Assembly (NCBI GenBank): GCA_024860865.1
Contig: JACRDV010000079.1
Location: forward strand, 1-5,173
Direction: 5' to 3'
Length of the DNA stretch: 5,173 nucleotides
DNA from: JACRDV01 sp024860865 [NCBI: Methanobacteriota archaeon]
Lineage (GTDB): Archaea; JACRDV01
Positions 1-4,920 of this stretch are shown in pieces (position 1 is the first letter of the stretch; each line of letters starts with the position of its first letter). Both the position numbers and the translations under genes were made by a program. The notes below the pieces were generated by a model, which saw only the letters and a program-made list of their open reading frames with translations, searched no databases and was not told the DNA's origin.

Positions 1-2
1 AA

Positions 3-77
3 GTAAGGATTAAAAAAGGATTTTTCAGCATAAGAGGAGCAAAACCGATTCATATAATCCAAACTTTAAAGCAATAA
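3..77 (+). CDS. Possible 3' end of an upstream gene (partial)
   Basis: A reading frame is open from the left edge to a TAA at 75-77, followed at once by an in-frame TAG at 78-80. It gives 24 residues, beginning VRIKKGFFSIRG and ending HIIQTLKQ. The composition is protein-like, and the double stop just ahead of a promoter fits a gene end. An open stretch of this length can also arise by chance in AT-rich DNA. I do not recognise the family, and nothing upstream is visible to confirm it. Confidence 0.3.
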   Translation, partial: VRIKKGFFSIRGAKPIHIIQTLKQ

Positions 78-98
78 TAGAGTATTACAAACTTTAAA
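60..98 (+). repeat. 11-bp direct repeat upstream of the promoter
   Basis: CAAACTTTAAA occurs at 60-70 and again, identically, at 88-98. The copies start 28 bp apart, and the second lies just upstream of the TATA-like element at about 107-116. Two spaced copies next to a promoter are what a regulator-binding site would look like, but the motif is AT-rich and no regulator can be named. The first copy overlaps the end of the possible upstream reading frame. Confidence 0.4.
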
Positions 99-100
99 TG

Positions 101-116
101 AAAAATATTTATATGT
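101..116 (+). promoter_or_regulatory. BRE/TATA promoter for the OB-fold/permease operon
   Basis: A purine-rich stretch (about 100-105) resembling a BRE is followed by TTTATATG, an archaeal box-A-like sequence centred near 112. Archaeal transcription normally starts about 25 bases downstream of the box centre, here about 137-140, which coincides with the ATG at 140. No Shine-Dalgarno precedes that ATG, so a leaderless mRNA is predicted. The geometry is seen in the sequence; the start site is inferred. Confidence 0.55.
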
Positions 117-139
117 GAATTATATTAACCTTTTACTGA

Positions 140-1111
140 ATGAATGATAAAAATTTAATTAAATTATCGATTATTTGTTCAATTATAGGCTTAACCTTGC
201 TATATATCTCCTCGATATTAGTAGAGCCTGCTTTAACTTATATTGGAAAAATTGACCAACGAGATATCGGGAATTCTGTTAAAATCAGTGGCTCTATCTC
301 AGATGTTAAGCTCAATCCACAGGGCCATGTGTTTCTAACTATAGAAGATTCAACCGGTCAAATTCGTGCTTCAATTTTCAACCAAATTTCTAAAAAAATC
401 GATTCAAGTTTATTTTTTGCAGGTAATTTGATTGAGATTTCTGGAACTTTAGATGAATTTAGGGGGCAGCTCCAGATTATTCCGAAGAATAGCCGAGATG
501 TGAAAATTACAGAAACTTATGCAACAAAAATCTCAGAAGTGTTGAATGATAACTCCTCTAATCCTATCAAAAAAATCCAAGGAAAAATTGAGAAGCAATA
601 CAATGTTGGTGAAAATTTAGTTCTAAAACTTTCGGATGGCTCAGGTTCAATTTCTATATTTTTACCAAATGATTTAGTGAGTGAGTTAGAATTGGCTCAT
701 GATTCGAAACTTGAAATCAATGATATAATACTAGTTGGTGGAGCTCTCACAAAATATAAAGGGACTTTCCAAATCTTAGCTAAAGATGTTAAAATTATAG
801 AAAAACAAACTATTTTAATAACACCAATTTCTCAAATCACGAGAAGTTTTCTTAATAATACTGTAAAAATTGAAGGCACAATTGCCCAAATTATTAGATC
901 AAAGAAAGGACATCTGTTTTTAAAAATCAAAGATAGCACAGGGGCAATTGAGGTGCCACTTTTTTCTACTGTAGTCAATCAATTAAAAGGGCGCGGTTTA
1001 GATCCAGCAACAATCGAGGTTAATGATGCTATTAGAGTAAAAGGTGTTGTTAGAGAATATGAAGGGCAACTCCAAGTGGTTCCAAGGTCTGCAAAGGATG
1101 TTGAACTATGA
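140..1111 (+). CDS. Membrane-anchored protein with three OB-fold repeats
   Basis: The 323-residue product has an N-terminal hydrophobic segment (about 7-28) preceded by lysines 5 and 8, which suggests a cytoplasmic N-terminus and an external body; a cleaved signal peptide is an alternative. Three OB-fold-like repeats follow, at about 44-124, 140-221 and 239-323. Repeats 1 and 3 are closely alike: GHVFLTIEDSTGQI at 62 matches GHLFLKIKDSTGAI at 257, and RGQLQIIP at 108 matches EGQLQVVP at 308. Repeat 2 is more divergent. OB folds of this nucleic-acid-binding type (tRNA_anti/SSB-like) usually bind single-stranded DNA or RNA, but binding here is inferred. The ATG at 140 is chosen because a TATA-like box lies at leaderless distance. 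The gene overlaps the downstream permease by four bases (ATGA), so the two are probably translated together. The substrate is unknown. Confidence 0.8.
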   Translation: MNDKNLIKLSIICSIIGLTLLYISSILVEPALTYIGKIDQRDIGNSVKISGSISDVKLNPQGHVFLTIEDSTGQIRASIFNQISKKIDSSLFFAGNLIEISGTLDEFRGQLQIIPKNSRDVKITETYATKISEVLNDNSSNPIKKIQGKIEKQYNVGENLVLKLSDGSGSISIFLPNDLVSELELAHDSKLEINDIILVGGALTKYKGTFQILAKDVKIIEKQTILITPISQITRSFLNNTVKIEGTIAQIIRSKKGHLFLKIKDSTGAIEVPLFSTVVNQLKGRGLDPATIEVNDAIRVKGVVREYEGQLQVVPRSAKDVEL

Positions 1112-2334
1112 TATTTTTTGATTATTTGTTGTTTGTAGCGTTTGGGATTGTTCTTGGGATTGCAACAGGTTTAACCCCGGGCATACATATTAATGCTGTT
1201 GCCGCATTGATCATTGCAATTGCTCCACTTTTAAGCAATTTTGCACCTCTTTGCCTAGTTGCAACCATTGTAAGCATGGCGATAATTCACATTTTCCTTC
1301 AATTCATCCCTTCGATTTACCTTGGAGTGCCAGAAGAAGGTACTGTACTTTCAATCTTGCCTGGTCACAAATTGTTGCTTGAAGGAAGGGGGGCAGAAGC
1401 AATCAGATTAACAGTGATTGGTTGTTTTGGGGCCATATTAACTTCAATAGCCCTGCTTGCTGGATTGGTATATTTCATTTCAACATTATACTCAATAATT
1501 AGACCATCAATTGGCTGGATTTTACTTGCAATTGTATTTTTTATGGTTGGAATTGAGCAAACGTGGAAGCAAAGAGCTTGGGGCTTGTTAGTTTTTGCTC
1601 TTTCAGGTTTGCTTGGATATGTTGTCCTCAATTCGAACTTAGTTCCGCCGAAGCATGCGTTGTTTCCTTTGTTAGCTGGTTTATTTGGGTTGAGCACACT
1701 TTTTATCAGCATGAAAAGTTGTCAGTTCATTCCTGCCCAATATGATGTTACCGAGATTAAATTTCCAAAGCAAAGGTTGGTAAAATGTGTTACGTTTGGA
1801 TCGATTGCTGGGATGGTAGTGGGATTACTTCCGGGCGTAGGAGCTGCACAAGCAACAGTGCTTGCACAGCAAGTTAGCGGGCGTAATGATCATAGAGAAT
1901 TTTTAGTTTCTGTGTCTGGAGTTGATACCAGCAATTTCATTTTTTCATTGGCTGCTATCTATGCAATTGGTCATCCTAGGAGCGGAGCAGCTGTCGCTGT
2001 TGAGAAAATTTTGGGTGGATTAAATGTCTATGAGCTTTTATTTATGATTTCAATAATTTTGCTCACTAGCGGGATTGCTGTTATAATCGCTCTTAAATCG
2101 AGCAAATGGATAGCTAAAAGACTTGAGCGAGTTAACTATCGAAAACTTTGCCTAGCTATCTCTGTGTTCATGCTAGCCTTGATCGTGGCACTAACTGGAC
2201 CATTTGGATTTTTGATAGCTTTTGTATCAACCTGCATTGGTTTGATTGCGCCATTAGTTGGGATAAGAAGAACTCATGGAATGGGAGTTTTGCTTTTGCC
2301 CACTATAGTTTATTTCTTGACATTGAGCTCGTGA
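1108..2334 (+). CDS. TctA-like multi-pass membrane permease, short archaeal type
   Basis: The 408-residue protein is almost entirely hydrophobic helices, perhaps ten or so membrane spans. It carries the TctA signature twice: GIATGLTPGIH at 17-27 and GMVVGLLPGVG at 235-245. Each copy is followed by a second conserved loop, GVPEEGT near 73 and GVDTSNF near 271, which indicates two homologous halves. TctA proteins are the large membrane subunit of tripartite tricarboxylate transporters and are usually near 500 residues; the shorter size fits the archaeal COG1784-type branch, whose substrate is to my knowledge not established. No TctB or TctC partner is present in the window. The ATG overlaps the stop of the OB-fold gene (ATGA), and a weak GGATG at 1096-1100 could assist initiation. 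Transport of a carboxylate should not be assumed; coupling to an OB-fold protein hints at another ligand. Confidence 0.8.
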   Translation: MIFFDYLLFVAFGIVLGIATGLTPGIHINAVAALIIAIAPLLSNFAPLCLVATIVSMAIIHIFLQFIPSIYLGVPEEGTVLSILPGHKLLLEGRGAEAIRLTVIGCFGAILTSIALLAGLVYFISTLYSIIRPSIGWILLAIVFFMVGIEQTWKQRAWGLLVFALSGLLGYVVLNSNLVPPKHALFPLLAGLFGLSTLFISMKSCQFIPAQYDVTEIKFPKQRLVKCVTFGSIAGMVVGLLPGVGAAQATVLAQQVSGRNDHREFLVSVSGVDTSNFIFSLAAIYAIGHPRSGAAVAVEKILGGLNVYELLFMISIILLTSGIAVIIALKSSKWIAKRLERVNYRKLCLAISVFMLALIVALTGPFGFLIAFVSTCIGLIAPLVGIRRTHGMGVLLLPTIVYFLTLSS

Positions 2335-2343
2335 ACTACTCAT

Positions 2344-2388
2344 GGCTATAGCCGCGAATATCTATTAAGATACACTAGTGAATAGATA
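2344..2388. repeat. Cluster of palindromes between the permease and the toxin gene
   Basis: The gap after the permease stop contains GGCTATAGCC (2344-2353), a perfect 10-bp palindrome. It also has an 8-bp inverted repeat, TATCTATT at 2359-2366 with AATAGATA at 2381-2388, whose 14-bp spacer ends in the palindrome CACTAGTG (2373-2380). No long T tract follows, so a classical terminator is unlikely. The cluster lies just ahead of the likely promoter of the toxin-antitoxin pair and could be an operator or the scar of an insertion. Confidence 0.4.
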
Positions 2389-2398
2389 CTTAAAAAGG
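2387..2398 (+). promoter_or_regulatory. Candidate TATA box for the toxin-antitoxin operon
   Basis: TACTTAAAAAGG is the best TATA-like stretch between the permease and the toxin gene. Initiation about 25 bases downstream would give a start near 2418-2421 and a leader of about 30 bases containing the GTGAT ribosome-binding motif. The match to box A is only moderate. Confidence 0.35.
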
Positions 2399-2439
2399 TG
2401 CTTGGAGCAGTCAATAGGCAACAGTAAGAAATAAAAGTT

Positions 2440-2456
2440 GTGATATCAAATGATAT
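2440..2456 (+). promoter_or_regulatory. Ribosome-binding motif and palindromes over the toxin start codon
   Basis: GTGAT at 2440-2444 matches the anti-Shine-Dalgarno of archaeal 16S rRNA and sits five bases before the ATG at 2450. It overlaps the perfect palindrome TGATATCA (2441-2448). A second symmetric element, ATATCA-AA-TGATAT (2443-2456), spans the start codon itself. AbrB/MazE-type antitoxins commonly repress their own operons by binding such palindromes. That this one is bound by the downstream antitoxin is inference. Confidence 0.45.
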
Positions 2457-2695
2457 ATAAGGATATTATAAGAGAAAAGTGGGAAGTTAGGGTAAGCCAC
2501 CACGCCTTTATAAGAGCAATGGAAAGGGGAATAACGCCGGATATGATTGAGGCCACGATAAAAGGTGGCAAAACAAGGGAATTTGGAAGGAGAATGGTCA
2601 AGTTTACAAAGGAGTATAAGATGGGGAAAGTGGTCTGTGTTGGAGAGAAAAAGGAAGCGGATAAAATAAAAATACTCACAATAAAGTGGGGGTAG
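2450..2695 (+). CDS. DUF4258 family putative toxin
   Basis: The small basic protein has 81 residues and shows the DUF4258 pattern: SHHAFIRAMERGIT at 16-29 (His17/18, Arg22, Arg26), a helix PDMIEATIKGG at 30-40, then beta strands ending KIKILTIKW at 72-80. Members of this family often lie next to antitoxin-like genes and are thought to be toxins, possibly RNases of a RelE/BrnT-like shape; activity here is not shown by sequence. The ATG at 2450 is the first possible start, because an in-frame TGA lies at 2441-2443, and it has GTGAT five bases upstream. The next gene starts two bases after the stop, so the two are co-transcribed. All seven arginines use AGA/AGG and eight of ten isoleucines use ATA, unlike the flanking genes, which suggests transfer from another genome. 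The product carries no signal peptide or membrane segment. Confidence 0.75.
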   Translation: MIYKDIIREKWEVRVSHHAFIRAMERGITPDMIEATIKGGKTREFGRRMVKFTKEYKMGKVVCVGEKKEADKIKILTIKWG

Positions 2696-2697
2696 TT

Positions 2698-3009
2698 ATG
2701 GCAAAGGTTTGCTGGGAATGTAAGGGGAAAATGAAAGAATATGTGGCAAAAACTCCGGAAGGAGTTGAATACAGGTACTGGAAATGCTCAAAATGTAGTG
2801 AAGAGGTTTTGGACATCAAGCAGTTGCACGCAGTAGCCGAAAAATATAGAGCACTAAAAGCTTATTCCGTAACTATTTCTAAGTGGGGCTCTGCCCTGGC
2901 CATTAGAATCCCGAGGGAGGTTACGCAGGTACAAAGAATAAAAGAGGGGAAGAAGGCTCTCCTCATTCCAGAAAAAACTGGATTTAAAGTAATTCCTGAA
3001 AAGGCATGA
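2698..3009 (+). CDS. Zinc-finger/AbrB (MazE-like) fusion, putative antitoxin
   Basis: With the ATG at 2698 the product has 103 residues. The N-terminal part (5-33) is a zinc ribbon with two CxxC pairs, Cys5/Cys8 and Cys30/Cys33, of the YgiT/MqsA-antitoxin kind. A short helical linker (about 42-54) leads to a C-terminal AbrB/MazE-type DNA-binding domain at about 56-100, with SVTISKWGSALAIRIPREV at 57-75 as the recognisable core. The usual role is to neutralise the partner toxin and repress the operon through AbrB. An in-frame GTG at 2686 would overlap the toxin gene and add four residues; the ATG two bases after the toxin stop is preferred because the zinc ribbon begins right after it and a G-rich stretch (2688-2692) precedes it. 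All five arginines use AGA/AGG, as in the toxin. Its last bases overlap a decayed HEPN reading frame. Confidence 0.8.
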   Translation: MAKVCWECKGKMKEYVAKTPEGVEYRYWKCSKCSEEVLDIKQLHAVAEKYRALKAYSVTISKWGSALAIRIPREVTQVQRIKEGKKALLIPEKTGFKVIPEKA

Positions 3010-3082
3010 AGGTGAAAACTACTTTGATTGGGTCATCACGATATGCTACTATGCAATGTATCAGGCTTCTTTAGCGCGTTAG
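2993..3082 (+). pseudogene. HEPN-domain (UPF0332-like) gene fragment
   Basis: In a frame different from the antitoxin, 2993-3082 encodes 29 residues and then TAG. They begin FLKRHEGEN and continue YFDWVITICYYAMYQASLA. This is the hallmark helix of HEPN proteins, which typically read (Y/F)DWxVxxxYYAMYHAxxALL. HEPN proteins are small all-helical RNases or nucleotide-binding proteins, often half of a MNT/HEPN toxin-antitoxin pair. The fragment has no start: an in-frame TAA lies at 2990-2992 and its first bases lie inside the antitoxin gene. The N-terminal helix of the domain is therefore missing, and the frame is cut off where the domain should continue. I read it as a broken gene, probably truncated when the neighbouring cassette arrived. 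Recognition is from memory of the family pattern, not an alignment. Confidence 0.55.
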
Positions 3083-3276
3083 AATTTTACCTCTACCGAC
3101 GATAGTTTATTTTTTGACACGAGCCAACAAATACAGAAACATTTAGCTGAAATTAAGTTGACATAAAAAATGGAAAAGCAAGATTTGAAATATATCAATG
3201 TTCATCAACTGTAGAGAGCTGATAGACTTTTCTGAGCCAAATAATACGAATAAGAAGAATAAAAGAGTACAATAAA
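3079..3276 (+). pseudogene. Possible decayed continuation of the HEPN gene
   Basis: After the TAG at 3080, a +1 shifted frame gives LEFYLYRR (3079-3102), which resembles the next HEPN helix. Further on in that frame are KARFEIYQCSSTVES (3175-3219) and TFLSQIIRIRRIKEYNK (3226-3276), which resemble the family's C-terminal end (AR...A.Y...YTVE, then a helix ending near KIKEY). Stops interrupt the frame at 3103, 3115, 3148, 3154, 3220 and 3223. The order of these scraps fits a decayed HEPN gene, but each is weak by itself. No intact gene or RNA gene is visible in 3010-3288. GAAATATAT at 3187-3195 is a possible promoter element for the next gene. Confidence 0.3.
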
Positions 3277-3281
3277 GGAGG
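3277..3281 (+). promoter_or_regulatory. Strong Shine-Dalgarno for the 118-residue protein
   Basis: GGAGG lies seven bases before the ATG at 3289. It is the strongest ribosome-binding motif in the window and settles the start of the following gene. Confidence 0.75.
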
Positions 3282-3288
3282 AAATTTT

Positions 3289-3645
3289 ATGTACCATCCA
3301 GGAAAAGTGCTGAAGATTTTCTCGCCTAGAGATAAGGATATAGTTGCTTCTGATGATACGACTCAAGCAATGTTGGCAATGTGGGATGAAAATTTGATAA
3401 CAGTTTCAGTAGAACCGCATTTATCTGATAAAACACAAGAAGGAGATGTTGTTTTAGTAGACTACAGTCCCTTATCTCCGAAAACTCCAGTTCCAAGGAT
3501 GATCGTAATTAAAGTCTTACGCGGAGAGAATGCTGAAAAAACTTGGAGCGAGTATAAGTCTCGTTTCAAAAAACTCCAAGAAGAGCGAGCCCCACTGCCA
3601 CCATTTCAGATGCCACAAATCCCACGACCTGGACCTTACGGGTGA
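3289..3645 (+). CDS. Conserved hypothetical small protein, beta-rich core with proline-rich tail
   Basis: The 118-residue protein begins MYHPGKVLKIFSPRD. Residues 5-78 alternate predicted strands: GKVLKIF, ENLITVSVEP (34-43), GDVVLVDYSP (52-61) and MIVIKVLRG (71-79). The layout is compatible with a small OB- or SH3-like barrel. A charged helix at about 81-100 (EKTWSEYKSRFKKLQEER) follows, then an 18-residue tail with seven prolines ending in GPYG. There is no membrane segment, signal peptide or cysteine. It resembles small uncharacterised archaeal proteins I have seen, but I cannot name a family or function. The start is fixed by GGAGG. It appears to be a single-gene unit: decayed sequence precedes it, and a hairpin candidate plus a 204-bp gap follows. 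A binding role, with the tail as a partner-docking strip, is speculation. Confidence 0.75.
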   Translation: MYHPGKVLKIFSPRDKDIVASDDTTQAMLAMWDENLITVSVEPHLSDKTQEGDVVLVDYSPLSPKTPVPRMIVIKVLRGENAEKTWSEYKSRFKKLQEERAPLPPFQMPQIPRPGPYG

Positions 3646-3674
3646 TCTTTTTTCTTTGAAGATCCCCTTATTTT
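3641..3674 (+). terminator. Hairpin and T-rich terminator candidate overlapping the stop codon
   Basis: GGTGATCTT (3641-3649) pairs with AAGATCCCC (3659-3667) with one T/C mismatch around a T-rich loop, and TTATTTT follows at 3668-3674. The left arm includes the TGA stop of the 118-residue gene. A second T tract of seven bases lies at 3750-3756 and could be a back-up archaeal poly-U terminator. Confidence 0.5.
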
Positions 3675-3774
3675 GAAGAAATAAAACTAATTGGATTTAA
3701 ATCTGAACATTCTTAGTCTGCTAATCATTGTATATATTAGGATTTGCAGTTTTTTTGCTCGAGTAAGGACAGCA

Positions 3775-3801
3775 CTTTATCTCTTTATCAAGACCTTTAT
3801 C
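3775..3801 (+). repeat. Three CTTTATC repeats upstream of the deacetylase gene
   Basis: CTTTATC occurs at 3775-3781, 3783-3789 and 3795-3801, all in the same orientation, 49-75 bases before the deacetylase ATG. They lie downstream of the TATATATTA stretch at 3731-3739, which could be a TATA box giving a start near 3760, so the repeats would sit in the leader or at the initiation region. They may be a regulator-binding array, or only pyrimidine-rich low-complexity sequence. Confidence 0.35.
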
Positions 3802-3840
3802 AAAAAAGTTAAACTACTTGAAAAATAAACGAAAAAATTT

Positions 3841-3844
3841 GAGG
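3841..3844 (+). promoter_or_regulatory. Shine-Dalgarno for the deacetylase gene
   Basis: GAGG five bases before the ATG at 3850 supports this start. The encoded N-terminus also begins at the expected point of the deacetylase fold, so no earlier start is needed. Confidence 0.65.
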
Positions 3845-3849
3845 ATCTC

Positions 3850-4920
3850 ATGAAAACAGCGCTGATTTATTCTAATGACTATCTTAGGCATGAAACTGGA
3901 AATTTTCATCCTGAAAGCAAAGACCGTTTAAGCAAAATAATGGATTTATTAAAAGAAAAAAGTGTCACTTCACATCCAGACATTTCCATTCTCACTCCTA
4001 GAGCAGCAACAGAAGAAGAGCTAGCTCAAGTGCATGATCTATCTTACATAAAACTTGTTAAGAAGGCCTCCTCAACTGGGGAATTTCTCGATGGAGATAC
4101 TCCTACTTGCCCTGAAAGTTATGAAATAGCGAAACTTGCAGCTGGCGGAGCAATTGTTGCTGGTGATGCAGTTGTTTTAGGAGAGGCGAAAAATGCCTTT
4201 GCCATTATCCGGCCGCCAGGCCATCATGCTGAGCCAGAGAGAGGGATGGGTTTCTGCATTTTTAACAACATTGCTGTGCTGATTGAACACTTAAGAGCTC
4301 AATATAATTTGAAAAAATTTTTAGTTCTGGATTGGGATGTTCACTTCGGAAATGGAACTGCTTACACCTATTATTCAGACCCAACTGTTCTCTACATTTC
4401 GATCCATCAGGATCCGAGAACTCTTTATCCTGGAACTGGATTTGCTCATGAAATTGGTTCAGGCAAAGGAGTTGGATATACGGTAAACATACCGCTTCCA
4501 CCAGGCTCTGGTGATTTCAGTTATTTGTTAGCGCTGAATGAATTATTCGTTCCTCTCGCAAAAGAGTTCAAGCCAGAGATAATTTTGGTTTCAGCTGGGC
4601 AAGATGCGCATTTCGCTGATCCAATAGCAAATCTTCAAGTAACGACTAATGGCTTTGCCCAAATTGCAAAGATTGCAGCCGATGTAGCGAATAATGTTTG
4701 TAATGGAAAAATTGTTGCGTGTTTGGAAGGTGGCTACAACCTAGAGGCTTTAGCGTATTCAACTCTTGCTATAATCAGCCAATTTGCTGGAATTGAGGTT
4801 AAGCTAGATGAACCAGAACAACCGCCAGAAGAAAGCTCGAGCATAAAAAATAATGTAAAGGGGATTATTGAGGATGTTGAAAAATTGTTGTCTAATTACT
4901 GGGAGTGTTTTGGGCGGTAG
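3850..4920 (+). CDS. Histone deacetylase superfamily enzyme, class II-like
   Basis: The enzyme is 356 residues, full length for bacterial and archaeal deacetylases, and should remove acetyl groups using zinc. Substrates in this family include acetyl-lysine proteins and acetylated polyamines; which applies here is not decided by sequence. The active site is complete: RPPGHHAE at 121-128 (charge-relay His125/His126), DWDVHFGNGT at 161-170 (zinc ligands Asp163 and His165; Asp161 pairs with His125), SAGQDAHFADP at 248-258 (third ligand Asp252), and LEGGYN at 292-297 (catalytic Tyr296). Asn168 and the LEGGY form point to class II (HDAC6/AcuC/HdaH-like) rather than class I. Two positions differ from the common consensus: Phe166 where a second His is usual (DWDVHHGNGT) and Gln251 where Phe is usual (SAGFDAH). 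An acidic proline-rich linker (321-330) and a C-terminal helix follow the catalytic domain. The protein is cytoplasmic, with no signal peptide. Its end overlaps a convergent gene by 29 bp. Confidence 0.9.
   Translation: MKTALIYSNDYLRHETGNFHPESKDRLSKIMDLLKEKSVTSHPDISILTPRAATEEELAQVHDLSYIKLVKKASSTGEFLDGDTPTCPESYEIAKLAAGGAIVAGDAVVLGEAKNAFAIIRPPGHHAEPERGMGFCIFNNIAVLIEHLRAQYNLKKFLVLDWDVHFGNGTAYTYYSDPTVLYISIHQDPRTLYPGTGFAHEIGSGKGVGYTVNIPLPPGSGDFSYLLALNELFVPLAKEFKPEIILVSAGQDAHFADPIANLQVTTNGFAQIAKIAADVANNVCNGKIVACLEGGYNLEALAYSTLAIISQFAGIEVKLDEPEQPPEESSSIKNNVKGIIEDVEKLLSNYWECFGR

Noticed and set aside
1365-1712. Open minus-strand frame of 115 residues
   Set aside because: It lies wholly inside the permease gene, which has clear family motifs and an operon link. 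The antisense product has no recognisable domain.
1563-1745. Short plus-strand frame inside the permease
   Set aside because: Out-of-frame shadow of the permease with no ribosome-binding motif and no family resemblance.
2148-2351. 67-residue plus-strand frame crossing the permease 3' end
   Set aside because: Nearly all of it is an alternative reading of permease codons, and the composition is unlike a real protein.
2446-2679. Minus-strand frame opposite the toxin gene
   Set aside because: Mirror of the DUF4258 gene, which has the family motif, a ribosome-binding motif and a coupled partner.
3006-3074. 22-residue frame starting with ATG overlapping the antitoxin stop (ATGA)
   Set aside because: The coupling looks attractive, but the frame is short, shows no family pattern and overlaps the much more convincing HEPN-like reading.
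3721-3740. CTAAT...ATTAG inverted repeat around a TATA-like core
   Set aside because: Arms of only five A/T-rich bases are expected by chance in this composition.
4262-4501. Minus-strand frame opposite the deacetylase active-site region
   Set aside because: The sense strand encodes invariant catalytic motifs there, so the antisense frame is incidental.
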